Assembly (NCBI GenBank): GCA_017464045.1
Contig: JAFUEG010000060.1
Location: 1-10,708, forward strand
DNA from: Lachnospiraceae bacterium
Lineage (GTDB): Bacteria > Bacillota_A > Clostridia > Lachnospirales > Lachnospiraceae
Direction: 5' to 3'
Length of the DNA stretch: 10,708 bases
Shown one piece after another: positions 1 to 6,803 of this stretch. The notes beneath the pieces were generated by a model. It worked only from the letters and a program-made list of their open reading frames with translations. It had not been told where the DNA came from and made no database searches. The translations under genes were made by a program, and so were the position numbers. Each line of letters starts with the position of its first letter. Positions within the stretch are counted from its first letter, which is position 1.

Positions 1-1
1 T

Positions 2-400
2 ATGACTAGAAGAAATCTCAGGGAAAATATATTTAAAATCTTATTTAAGGTTGAGTTTAATGACATTTATGAGATGGATGAACAGATTGATTTTTCGCTT
101 GATGAAATAGAGAATTTATCCGAAAAAGATAAGGATTATATCACCGGTAAGACTGAAAAAATTATTAATCTTATCGGTGATATTGATGCGATTATAAGTG
201 AAATATGCACCGGTTGGAATATCGGACGCATAGGAAAGGCTGAGCTTGCTATACTTCGTCTTGCTGTTTATGAGATAAAGTATGATGAAGATATACCTTT
301 AAATGTTGCGGTAAGTGAGGCGGTTGAGCTTGCGGGGATTTATTGTGGTCAAGATGCAGGAAGCTTTGTCAATGGCGTACTTACCAAGCTTAATGATTAA
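2..400 (+). CDS. nusB: Transcription antitermination protein NusB
   Basis: NusB is a small all-helical protein. With NusE (ribosomal protein S10) it binds boxA in rRNA leader transcripts and helps RNA polymerase read through terminators. The 132-residue length fits the family (about 130-150). The N-terminus (MTRRNLRENIFKILF) is the usual NusB opening helix with its basic patch. The C-terminal half has the typical GRIGKAELAILRLAVYE stretch (about residues 75-91), then PLNVAVSEAVELA and the ending FVNGVLTKL. The ATG lies at the very edge of the window, so its ribosome binding site cannot be seen, but the protein looks complete. It ends 2 bases before the original xseA start and is the first visible gene of the operon. 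Identification rests on recognised motifs, not on a search. Confidence 0.95.
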   Translation: MTRRNLRENIFKILFKVEFNDIYEMDEQIDFSLDEIENLSEKDKDYITGKTEKIINLIGDIDAIISEICTGWNIGRIGKAELAILRLAVYEIKYDEDIPLNVAVSEAVELAGIYCGQDAGSFVNGVLTKLND

Positions 401-543
401 TTATGAAGATATATAGTGTTGGACAGATTAATAATTATATAAAAAATATCATAACCCAGGATTATGTGCTCAGAAACCTTACAATTAAGGGTGAGGTTTC
501 TAATTGTAAGTATCATAGCCTGGGGCACATTTATTTTTCATTA

Positions 544-546
544 TAG
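544..546 (+). other. In-frame TAG at codon 48 of xseA
   Basis: TAG is in the frame opened by the ATG at 403 (141 bases, exactly 47 codons, before it). XseA homology is recognisable on both sides, with no frame change. TAG also ends ispA and spo0A at natural C-termini here, so it is being used as a stop in this genome. Confidence 0.9.
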
Positions 547-552
547 GAAGAA

Positions 553-1608
553 ATGGGAACCATACCTGCAGTTATGTTTAAGGGAAATGTATCAAAAGGT
601 CTTGATTTTAAGATGCAGGACGGACAGAAAGTACTTGTGACGGGAAGTATAGGTGTATATGAAAGGGATGGCAAAATTCAGCTTTATGCATCAATCATAA
701 AGTTGGATGGTATAGGAGATTTGCATGCTGAGTTCGAACGTCTCAAATATATGCTTAATGATGAAGGCCTTTTTGATCCGGATTTGAAAAAACCTATTCC
801 TAAATTTCCTAAAAAAGTTGGTATAGTAACTGCCAGAACAGGAGCAGCCATACAGGATATAATTAATATAGCAAGAAGGAGAAATCCTTATGTTGAGCTA
901 TATTTGTATCCTGCCAAGGTACAAGGTGAGGGGGCTGCTGATACCATAGTTAAGGGTATAAAAAGGCTTGATGTTATGGGTGTTGACACGATTATCATAG
1001 GACGTGGTGGCGGCTCCATAGAGGACTTGTGGGCATTTAATGAGGAAAAGGTTGTAAGAGCTATTTATGAGGCACAAACACCTATTATATCCGGAACAGG
1101 TCACGAGATAGATATAACGCTTGCTGATTATGCAGCTGACCTAAGAGCACCAACTCCTTCGGCTGCCTGTGAGCTTGCTATACCTGACATAATGACGACC
1201 GTAAATCAGGTAAGGTCTTATAAAAACTCGCTTGATAATCATATGAAATCCAAGTTGTCCGTAAATAAGCTTATGCTTGATAAATACGAAACAAGGCTTA
1301 TGGGACTCAACCCCAAAACCATGCTTGAAAATCAGAGTCAGTATCTGGCAGAACTTTATGACAAGCTGAAAAATTCTATGAATAATAGATATAATAATTA
1401 TCGACATAAATATGAACTGCTTAGTATAAGGATCAATGGACTTTCACCAACTGCAAAACTTGTAGGAGGTTTTGGATATGTTGAAAAGGATGGAGTTCCG
1501 GTCTGTGATATAATGGATATAAAAGAAGATGATGAGCTCAATATAACAATTAGTAATGGACGTATAAGTACGGTTGTAAAGAGTGTAGAAGGTGGTTTTG
1601 ATGAGTAA
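553..1608 (+). CDS. xseA: Surviving open frame of exonuclease VII large subunit (XseA lacking its N-terminus)
   Basis: This is the 351-codon part of xseA downstream of the amber codon, in the same frame. The ATG at 553 is a methionine internal to normal XseA. It could serve as a restart: it lies 6 bases after the stop, and AGGAAG (545-550) sits just upstream, though only 2-4 bases away, which is tight. The product keeps the end of the OB-fold (PAVMFKGN, then VLVTGSIGVYERDG near residues 27-40). It also keeps the nuclease domain: GIVTARTGAA (90-99), GRGGGSIEDLW (150-160), GHEIDIT (183-189) and DLRAPTPSAA (196-205). A helical, XseB-binding C-terminal region follows, ending with an LVGGFGYV strand. 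Losing the first 50 residues removes part of the DNA-binding fold, so full activity is doubtful. The stop overlaps the xseB start, so coupling to xseB survives if ribosomes translate this part. Confidence 0.7.
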   Translation: MGTIPAVMFKGNVSKGLDFKMQDGQKVLVTGSIGVYERDGKIQLYASIIKLDGIGDLHAEFERLKYMLNDEGLFDPDLKKPIPKFPKKVGIVTARTGAAIQDIINIARRRNPYVELYLYPAKVQGEGAADTIVKGIKRLDVMGVDTIIIGRGGGSIEDLWAFNEEKVVRAIYEAQTPIISGTGHEIDITLADYAADLRAPTPSAACELAIPDIMTTVNQVRSYKNSLDNHMKSKLSVNKLMLDKYETRLMGLNPKTMLENQSQYLAELYDKLKNSMNNRYNNYRHKYELLSIRINGLSPTAKLVGGFGYVEKDGVPVCDIMDIKEDDELNITISNGRISTVVKSVEGGFDE

Positions 1609-1828
1609 GATTAAGGAAAAAGATGAAAAGATAAAAAGTGGAGAGGACAAGTTTGTCATAGAAGATGCTTTCAGCAGACTTGAAGAGATTAATAAGCTGC
1701 TTGAAAATCCGGATACAAGCCTTACTGAATCACTTTCTCTTTATGCGGAAGGTGTTAAGCTTGTCAACGCCTGTAAAGAAAACCTTGAGGGAGTTGAAAA
1801 GGAGATACAGGTTTTAAATGAAGAATAA
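1601..1828 (+). CDS. xseB: Exonuclease VII small subunit
   Basis: XseB is the short helical-hairpin subunit that coats the C-terminal region of XseA and is needed for exonuclease VII activity. The 75-residue product fits the family. The core FSRLEEINKLLENPDTSLTES (split around residues 24-44), the LYAEGVKLV stretch and a second helix ending in EIQVLNEE are typical. I chose ATG 1601 over the upstream GTG at 1592: the GAAGGTGG sequence at 1588-1594 is correctly spaced for 1601 and itself contains the GTG. The gene overlaps the end of xseA by 8 bases and the start of ispA by 11, so translation of all three is probably coupled. It is intact, which makes the broken xseA next to it stand out. Confidence 0.93.
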   Translation: MSKIKEKDEKIKSGEDKFVIEDAFSRLEEINKLLENPDTSLTESLSLYAEGVKLVNACKENLEGVEKEIQVLNEE

Positions 1829-2714
1829 TGCATCAGATATAGAAAAAATAATTAACAAATTCATGCCAACTGCGAAAGGATTTCAGCAGGATATACTTTC
1901 TGCCATGAATTATGCTTTTTCAGCAGGAGGGAAGAGACTTCGTCCTATGATGATGAAGCTTTGTTATGATATGTTTTTAATTGAAAGTGAAGAATATAAT
2001 GAGGAGATTATCGGACCGTATATGGCTGCGATAGAGATGATTCATACTTCTTCGCTTATTCATGACGACCTTCCGGCACTTGATAATGATGAGTTAAGAA
2101 GAGGAAAGCCTACCGTTCACATCAAATTTGGCGAGGATGTGGCCATACTTGCAGGAGATGGGCTGCTTAATTTTGCCTATGAAACTGCTGCAAAGGTGTT
2201 TACAAAAAAACCGGGAGATAAAGGAATTGAAAAAGCATTCTCTGTTTTAGCATCAAAATCTGGAGTTTATGGTATGCTTGGCGGTCAGGCTCTTGATGTA
2301 GTTATGACAGGTAAAAGGCTTACGGATGCCCAGCTTGATTATATTTATCTAAATAAAACTGCAGCACTTATAGAATGTTCCATGATGGTTGGTGCTTATC
2401 TTGCAGGTGCAGATGATACTGCGGTTAAAATGCTGGAAAATGCTGCACGTGCTGTTGGTATAGCTTTTCAGGTGCAGGATGACATACTTGATGTAAAGGG
2501 TGATGAGGAGATAATCGGCAAGCCGATTCACAGTGATGAAAAAAATGATAAGTACACATATGTAACCATACATGGTATGGAGAAAGCAAAAAGATATGTA
2601 AAGGAATTGTCTGACAAGGCAAATGAGATTTTGAGGGGTATGGAGGTTAGTAATGATTCTGCAAGAGATGAGCTTTGTGAACTTATTAGCCTTCTGATAG
2701 ACAGGGACAGATAG
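1818..2714 (+). CDS. ispA: Short-chain polyprenyl diphosphate synthase (farnesyl or geranylgeranyl diphosphate synthase)
   Basis: This enzyme condenses isopentenyl diphosphate with allylic diphosphates to make the C15 or C20 precursor of undecaprenyl lipids, quinones and other isoprenoids. At 298 residues it has normal length. GGKRLRP (37-43) binds diphosphate. The first Asp-rich motif is DDLPALDNDELRRG (83-96), with the two-residue insertion of bacterial type II enzymes. The second is QVQDDILD (218-225), followed by GKP (234-236). The residue five before the first motif is Ser78 (HTSSLIHDD), where E. coli FPP synthase has Tyr; a small residue there can permit longer products, so FPP versus GGPP is open. 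The start overlaps xseB by 11 bases. AAGGAG at 1799-1804 is the nearest good ribosome binding site, though 13 bases away. The TAG stop is followed immediately, in the same frame, by the dxs ATG. Confidence 0.93.
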   Translation: MKNNASDIEKIINKFMPTAKGFQQDILSAMNYAFSAGGKRLRPMMMKLCYDMFLIESEEYNEEIIGPYMAAIEMIHTSSLIHDDLPALDNDELRRGKPTVHIKFGEDVAILAGDGLLNFAYETAAKVFTKKPGDKGIEKAFSVLASKSGVYGMLGGQALDVVMTGKRLTDAQLDYIYLNKTAALIECSMMVGAYLAGADDTAVKMLENAARAVGIAFQVQDDILDVKGDEEIIGKPIHSDEKNDKYTYVTIHGMEKAKRYVKELSDKANEILRGMEVSNDSARDELCELISLLIDRDR

Positions 2715-4592
2715 ATGAAACTTTTAGATGACATTAATGGGTCTAATGATATAAAAAAAATCAATAAGGATGATTTGAATGAACTTGCAGCAGAAATCAG
2801 AGAATTTCTGATTGATAAGGTAAGTGAAAAAGGTGGTCATCTGGCTTCTAATTTAGGTGCGGTGGAGCTTACCATGGCACTGCATCTTTGTATGGATTTT
2901 CCTTCTGATAAGCTTATATTTGATGTAGGACATCAGGCATATACACACAAAGTTTTAACCGGAAGAAAAGAGGAGTTTGAACATCTTAGGGAGTATGGAG
3001 GCATAAGCGGTTTTCCAAAGGCTTGTGAAAGTGATGCGGATGCTTTTGATACCGGGCACAGTTCAACAAGTATTTCGGCTGCTTTAGGATATGCTGTTGC
3101 AAGAGATTTAAAAAAGGAAAGCTATAAGGTGGCAGCCGTAATAGGTGACGGCTCGATGACAGGCGGTATGGCTTTTGAGGCTATAAACAGTTTATCACAG
3201 ATAAAGACCGGATGTGTTATTATTTTAAACGACAATGAAATGTCCATAGATAAAAATGTAGGCGGGATGTCTAAGTACTTAAACAGTATAAGACTTGGTA
3301 ATGCATATAATGATTTTAAATCAGGTGTTGAGCAGAGCCTACTTGCAACAAGAACAGGTACAAAGGTGGCAAGGATTCTTAAGCGTTCCAAGGACAATAT
3401 AAAGCAGTTTTTTGTTCCGGGATCGGTTTTTGATGAACTGGGAGTTACGTATGTTGGTCCGGTTGATGGACATGATATAGATAATATGGTTTCGGTATTT
3501 AAGAAGGCGTTTAAGTTAAATAAGCCTATAATTATTCATGTAAAAACCCAAAAAGGAAAGGGATACAGGTTTGCGGAAAGGCATCCGGATTATTTTCATG
3601 GTATTTCGGCTTTTGACAAGGAAACAGGCCATTTAATAGAAAAGAAAAGTCATAAGACTTATACGGATATATTTAAGCATAAGCTTGTATCACTTGGTGA
3701 TACACATGAGGATGTAGTAGCTGTAACTGCGGCTATGTCGATTGGAACGGGGGTATTTAAATTTGCTGAAAAATATCCTAAAAGATGCTTTGATGTTGGT
3801 ATAGCTGAACAACATGCGGTGACCTTTGCAGCAGGTATGGCGAAGGCGGGACTTGTGCCGTTTGTAGCGGTTTACTCATCTTTTTTACAAAGGGCATATG
3901 ATCAGATTCTCCATGACGTATGTATGCAGAAACTTCATGTGGTATTTGCTATAGACCGTTCAGGTCTGGTAGGTCAGGACGGGGAAACTCATCAGGGCAT
4001 ATATGATATATCATATCTTTCGCATATGCCGGGTATGCTTGTTATGGCACCTAAAAACAGGTATGAATTTGAGTCAATGCTTGATTATGCGTATTATTAT
4101 AATGGACCAATAGCAATAAAATATGCCAGAGGTACTGCATATAAGGGGTTTGCAGAGTTTAATGCAAGGCTTGAGGCTGGAAAAAGTGAGGTTATTTTCG
4201 AGGGAAGCGATATAGCAATTCTTTCTTGCGGCAATATGTTTGAGGAGGCTTCTAAGCTTTATGATATGCTTTGTTCTTCCGGCAAGAATCCGACACTTAT
4301 CAATGTAAGATTTGTTTCCTGTGTTGATATGGATATGCTTAAAAATGTTTGTGATAAGCATAGTACCATAGTTACCATGGAAGAAAATATAAGCAAGGGC
4401 GGCTATGGTGAACTCGTTGCAGCAGCTATAATCGACAACGGATTGGATAAAGAAAAAGAAATAGTCCATATAGATGCTTCGATTAATCAGGAGATTGTGC
4501 CACATGGTAAGGTATCAGAACTAAGAGATATGCTTGGTATAAGTGCAGATAAGGTATATGAAAGGATTACAAAAAGTTGTTACAATAGATGA
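2715..4592 (+). CDS. dxs: 1-deoxy-D-xylulose-5-phosphate synthase
   Basis: DXS joins pyruvate and glyceraldehyde 3-phosphate, using thiamine diphosphate, in the first step of the MEP isoprenoid pathway. It also feeds thiamine and pyridoxal synthesis. The 625 residues match the family. Visible motifs in order are GGHLASNLGAVELT (40-53, with His42), DVGHQAYTHK (70-79), the thiamine-diphosphate/Mg motif GDGSMTGG (144-151) with NDNEMSI (172-178), then the second domain with VGIAEQHAVTFAAGMA (361-376, catalytic Glu365), LHDVCMQKL (399-407) and DRSGLVGQDGETHQG (414-428). A transketolase C-terminal domain closes the protein. The ATG touches the ispA stop; AGGGA at 2703-2707 is the likely ribosome binding site. 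Its adjacency to ispA links the pathway's first step and a prenyl chain-building step in one transcript. Confidence 0.97.
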   Translation: MKLLDDINGSNDIKKINKDDLNELAAEIREFLIDKVSEKGGHLASNLGAVELTMALHLCMDFPSDKLIFDVGHQAYTHKVLTGRKEEFEHLREYGGISGFPKACESDADAFDTGHSSTSISAALGYAVARDLKKESYKVAAVIGDGSMTGGMAFEAINSLSQIKTGCVIILNDNEMSIDKNVGGMSKYLNSIRLGNAYNDFKSGVEQSLLATRTGTKVARILKRSKDNIKQFFVPGSVFDELGVTYVGPVDGHDIDNMVSVFKKAFKLNKPIIIHVKTQKGKGYRFAERHPDYFHGISAFDKETGHLIEKKSHKTYTDIFKHKLVSLGDTHEDVVAVTAAMSIGTGVFKFAEKYPKRCFDVGIAEQHAVTFAAGMAKAGLVPFVAVYSSFLQRAYDQILHDVCMQKLHVVFAIDRSGLVGQDGETHQGIYDISYLSHMPGMLVMAPKNRYEFESMLDYAYYYNGPIAIKYARGTAYKGFAEFNARLEAGKSEVIFEGSDIAILSCGNMFEEASKLYDMLCSSGKNPTLINVRFVSCVDMDMLKNVCDKHSTIVTMEENISKGGYGELVAAAIIDNGLDKEKEIVHIDASINQEIVPHGKVSELRDMLGISADKVYERITKSCYNR

Positions 4593-4640
4593 AAGTTACA
4601 ATTTACAACAGAGATATTATTTAATACTAAGGAAACAGAT
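4593..4640 (+). other. Short gap between dxs and tlyA with an 8-base direct repeat
   Basis: This 48-base gap is the only one longer than 4 bases inside the nusB-recN operon. GTTACAAT occurs at 4579-4586 (end of dxs) and again at 4595-4602, 16 bases apart start to start. AAGGA at 4629-4633 is the tlyA ribosome binding site. I see no terminator hairpin and no convincing promoter, so transcription probably runs through. Confidence 0.4.
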
Positions 4641-5492
4641 ATGCAGGATAAAATAAAGAAGAAAAGACTTGATATTTTGCTTGTTCAAAGAGGTTTGGCC
4701 GTATCACGCGAAAAGGCTAAGGCAATCATTATGTCAGGCATAGTTTATGTTGATGGTGAAAAAGAGGATAAGGCGGGGACTACATTTCCTGAAAATGTGG
4801 TTATTGAAGTTAAGGGAAGTACATTAAAGTATGTAAGCCGTGGCGGACTTAAGCTTGAAAAGGCAATGGAAAACTTTGATTTAGAGCTTGATGGTAAGGT
4901 ATGTATGGATGTCGGTTCATCAACAGGAGGATTTACTGATTGTATGCTTCAAAATGGTGCCGCTAAGGTTTATTCCGTAGATGTGGGACACGGTCAACTT
5001 GATTGGAAGCTTAGAAATGATGACCGTGTGGTCTGTATGGAGAAAACTAATATAAGATATGTCAAGCCGAATGATATAGGAGACGAGCTTGATTTTGCAT
5101 CCATAGATGTTTCGTTTATTTCGCTTACAAAGGTTCTGCTTCCGGTAAAAGAGCTGTTAAAGGAAGATGGATGTATAGTCTGTCTTATAAAGCCACAGTT
5201 TGAGGCTGGACGTGAAAAGGTAGGAAAAAAAGGAGTAGTAAGAGATAAAAAGGTTCACTATGAGGTTATAGATATGGTGATTAATTATTCCGAGTCTATT
5301 GACCTTCACCCGCTTATGCTTGATTTTTCGCCGGTTAAAGGACCTGAAGGAAATATCGAATATCTGCTTTATCTTACAAAGGACAGTGCATATAAGGAAA
5401 AAATTAAAAATAATGTTTTAAAGAGTGAAGAAATTGATATAGAAAAGGTTGTTAATTTGTCACATGAGACGTTAGATAAAAAGGAAAGTTAA
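4641..5492 (+). CDS. tlyA: TlyA family 2'-O-ribose rRNA methyltransferase (hemolysin A-like)
   Basis: TlyA-family proteins join an S4 RNA-binding domain to an FtsJ-like methyltransferase; the mycobacterial member methylates 16S and/or 23S rRNA riboses, and some members are also reported as hemolysins. The S4 domain spans about residues 7-60 (RLDILLVQRGLAVSREKAKA, then GIVYVDGE). The linker YVSRGGLKLEKAM (64-76) leads to the S-adenosylmethionine motif DVGSSTGGFTD (90-100). VDVGHGQLDWKLR (113-125), IDVSFISL (155-162) and LIKPQFEAG (182-190) follow, all family hallmarks. The length (283) is slightly above the usual 240-275 because of a charged C-terminal tail. AAGGA lies 7 bases before the ATG. 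nadK starts 2 bases after the stop, the common clostridial arrangement. The exact rRNA target cannot be read from the sequence. Confidence 0.93.
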   Translation: MQDKIKKKRLDILLVQRGLAVSREKAKAIIMSGIVYVDGEKEDKAGTTFPENVVIEVKGSTLKYVSRGGLKLEKAMENFDLELDGKVCMDVGSSTGGFTDCMLQNGAAKVYSVDVGHGQLDWKLRNDDRVVCMEKTNIRYVKPNDIGDELDFASIDVSFISLTKVLLPVKELLKEDGCIVCLIKPQFEAGREKVGKKGVVRDKKVHYEVIDMVINYSESIDLHPLMLDFSPVKGPEGNIEYLLYLTKDSAYKEKIKNNVLKSEEIDIEKVVNLSHETLDKKES

Positions 5493-5494
5493 GT

Positions 5495-6331
5495 ATGAAT
5501 AAATATCTTGTACTTGCCAATAATGATAAGGATATTGATTTGGCTTTAAGTAAAAAAATAGTTGAATATATAGAAAGTAAAGGCTTTTTTGCAAATATTG
5601 TAAGTGATGTGATAAATGATTATGACGGCATTGTGATAAAGGAAGAGTATATAGTTGATGCAAAGGCTGTTATCGTAATCGGCGGTGATGGAACTATGCT
5701 TCGTGCGGCAGCAGGACTTGGAGAGCATGATATTCCATTGCTTGGAATCAATCTTGGAACTATAGGCTTTTTAACAGAGGTCGAAGTTTCAAACCTTTAT
5801 GATGCTTTAGACAGACTTATGACTATGGATTATAGTGTTGAAAAGCGTATGATGATTGAAGGCACACTTAAAGGAAAAAAATATAAATCTTTAAATGATG
5901 TAGTTATAACAAGAGCAGGATTCTCACGTATAATAGGTCTTAATATTTATGTAAATGATGAACTTTTAGATACATATGAGGCGGATGGTGTGATTGTATC
6001 AACACCTACAGGTTCAACCGGTTATAATCTTTCGGCCGGTGGACCTATAGTAAGTCCGAAATCCAAGGCTATAGTTGTTACACCTATTTCACCGCATTCA
6101 CTAACATCGAAAAGTGTAGTTTTTGACAGTGAGGATGTTATAAGAATTGAGATAGTAAAAAAAAGGAAAACACAGGAAACTGAGGCAATTGTTTCTTTTG
6201 ACGGAAGCAATAATGAAGAACTTTCAGCCGGAGATACTATTATTGTAAAAAAAGCTAAAAAAGAAATTGAATTAGTTAAACTTTATGATATGAATTTTTA
6301 CCGTGTTTTAAGGGATAAAATCGGAGGTTAA
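5495..6331 (+). CDS. nadK: NAD kinase
   Basis: NadK phosphorylates NAD to NADP using ATP or polyphosphate and is the only route to NADP in most bacteria. The 278-residue product is normal length. The signature GGDGTMLRAA (63-72) holds the catalytic aspartate. LLGINLGTIGFLTE (82-95), the conserved LNDVVITR (133-140) and ADGVIVSTPTGSTGYNLSAG (163-182) line the NAD site, and TPISPHSLTSKSVV (196-209) completes the beta-rich C-terminal domain. The start is supported by AAGGAA (5481-5486), 8 bases upstream and inside the end of tlyA. argR begins 4 bases after its stop. The gene may also appear as ppnK in other annotations. Confidence 0.96.
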   Translation: MNKYLVLANNDKDIDLALSKKIVEYIESKGFFANIVSDVINDYDGIVIKEEYIVDAKAVIVIGGDGTMLRAAAGLGEHDIPLLGINLGTIGFLTEVEVSNLYDALDRLMTMDYSVEKRMMIEGTLKGKKYKSLNDVVITRAGFSRIIGLNIYVNDELLDTYEADGVIVSTPTGSTGYNLSAGGPIVSPKSKAIVVTPISPHSLTSKSVVFDSEDVIRIEIVKKRKTQETEAIVSFDGSNNEELSAGDTIIVKKAKKEIELVKLYDMNFYRVLRDKIGG

Positions 6332-6335
6332 TCCT

Positions 6336-6803
6336 ATGAAGCGAAATCGTCAGGAGGTTATAAAAAGTATTATTTCTACACATAATGTAGAAACACAGGA
6401 GGAGCTGCTTATACTTCTTAACAAAGAAGGTTTCAATACAACACAGGCTACTATATCAAGAGATATAAAGGAGCTTAATTTAAAAAAGACAAGTTACGAT
6501 GGCGGCAGAAAAAAATATACTTTAAAGAGTAATTCAAAGGACGTGGATGTAAATGATGATGCATCATATACACAGGTTTTAAAAAACAGTCTGATATCTA
6601 TGGAGTACTCTGAAAATATAATTGTCATTAAAACTGTTGCCGGTATGGCTATGGCTGTCGGAGCATCTGTAGACAGGCTTAATATAAGTGAGATTATGGG
6701 CTGTATAGCAGGTGATGATACCTTGTTTATTGCCATAAGAGACAAAAATATGGCCGAAAAGGTAATTGGAGAAATAAACGATGTTATTAAATTTGCACAT
6801 TAA
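6336..6803 (+). CDS. argR: Arginine repressor ArgR (AhrC)
   Basis: ArgR is a hexameric, arginine-responsive regulator that represses arginine synthesis genes and can activate catabolism. The 155-residue length is standard. The N-terminal winged helix (about 1-65) shows the family recognition region TTQATISRDIKELNL (35-49) and the wing sequence GGRKKYTL (56-63). The C-terminal oligomerisation and arginine-binding domain contains VAGMAMAVGASVDRL (101-115) and GCIAGDDTLFIA (122-133), whose Asp pair contacts arginine. It has an excellent ribosome binding site, GGAGGT at 6323-6328, 8 bases ahead of the ATG. Its last 23 bases overlap recN. I found no clear ARG-box operator in the window, so its targets are probably elsewhere; placement in this operon is conserved across Firmicutes. 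Confidence 0.95.
   Translation: MKRNRQEVIKSIISTHNVETQEELLILLNKEGFNTTQATISRDIKELNLKKTSYDGGRKKYTLKSNSKDVDVNDDASYTQVLKNSLISMEYSENIIVIKTVAGMAMAVGASVDRLNISEIMGCIAGDDTLFIAIRDKNMAEKVIGEINDVIKFAH

Larger units (their letters stand above)
403..1608 (+). pseudogene. xseA: Exonuclease VII large subunit, interrupted by an in-frame amber stop
   Basis: Read from the ATG at 403, this frame encodes a full-length XseA of about 401 codons, the usual family size, except that codon 48 (544-546) is TAG. The 47 residues before the stop are a normal XseA N-terminus (MKIYSVGQINNYI, then IKGEVSN and GHIYFSL), which forms the start of the OB-fold that binds single-stranded DNA. Relatives usually continue YFSLKD, so one base change from AAG (Lys) to TAG explains the break. 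The frame then stays open to the TAA at 1606-1608 with all nuclease-domain motifs kept. XseA normally pairs with several XseB subunits to degrade single-stranded DNA into oligonucleotides. The 403 ATG has no visible Shine-Dalgarno and follows the nusB stop by 2 bases, which suggests coupled translation. A sequencing error, a recent mutation or stop readthrough are all possible. Confidence 0.8.

Noticed and set aside
898..1407. Open frames on the minus strand across xseA, and similar ones elsewhere in the window
   Set aside because: They lie opposite clearly conserved genes, have no ribosome binding sites and show no recognisable domains. They are by-products of coding sequence on the + strand.
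403..1608. Genome-wide reassignment of TAG to an amino acid
   Set aside because: ispA and spo0A both end with TAG exactly at the normal family C-terminus, so TAG works as a stop here. A local mutation, error or readthrough in xseA explains the data better.
4602..4630. Possible internal promoter before tlyA (TTTACA with TACTAA)
   Set aside because: The -10 match is poor at the correct spacing. The better TATTAT at 4615-4620 has no -35 partner.
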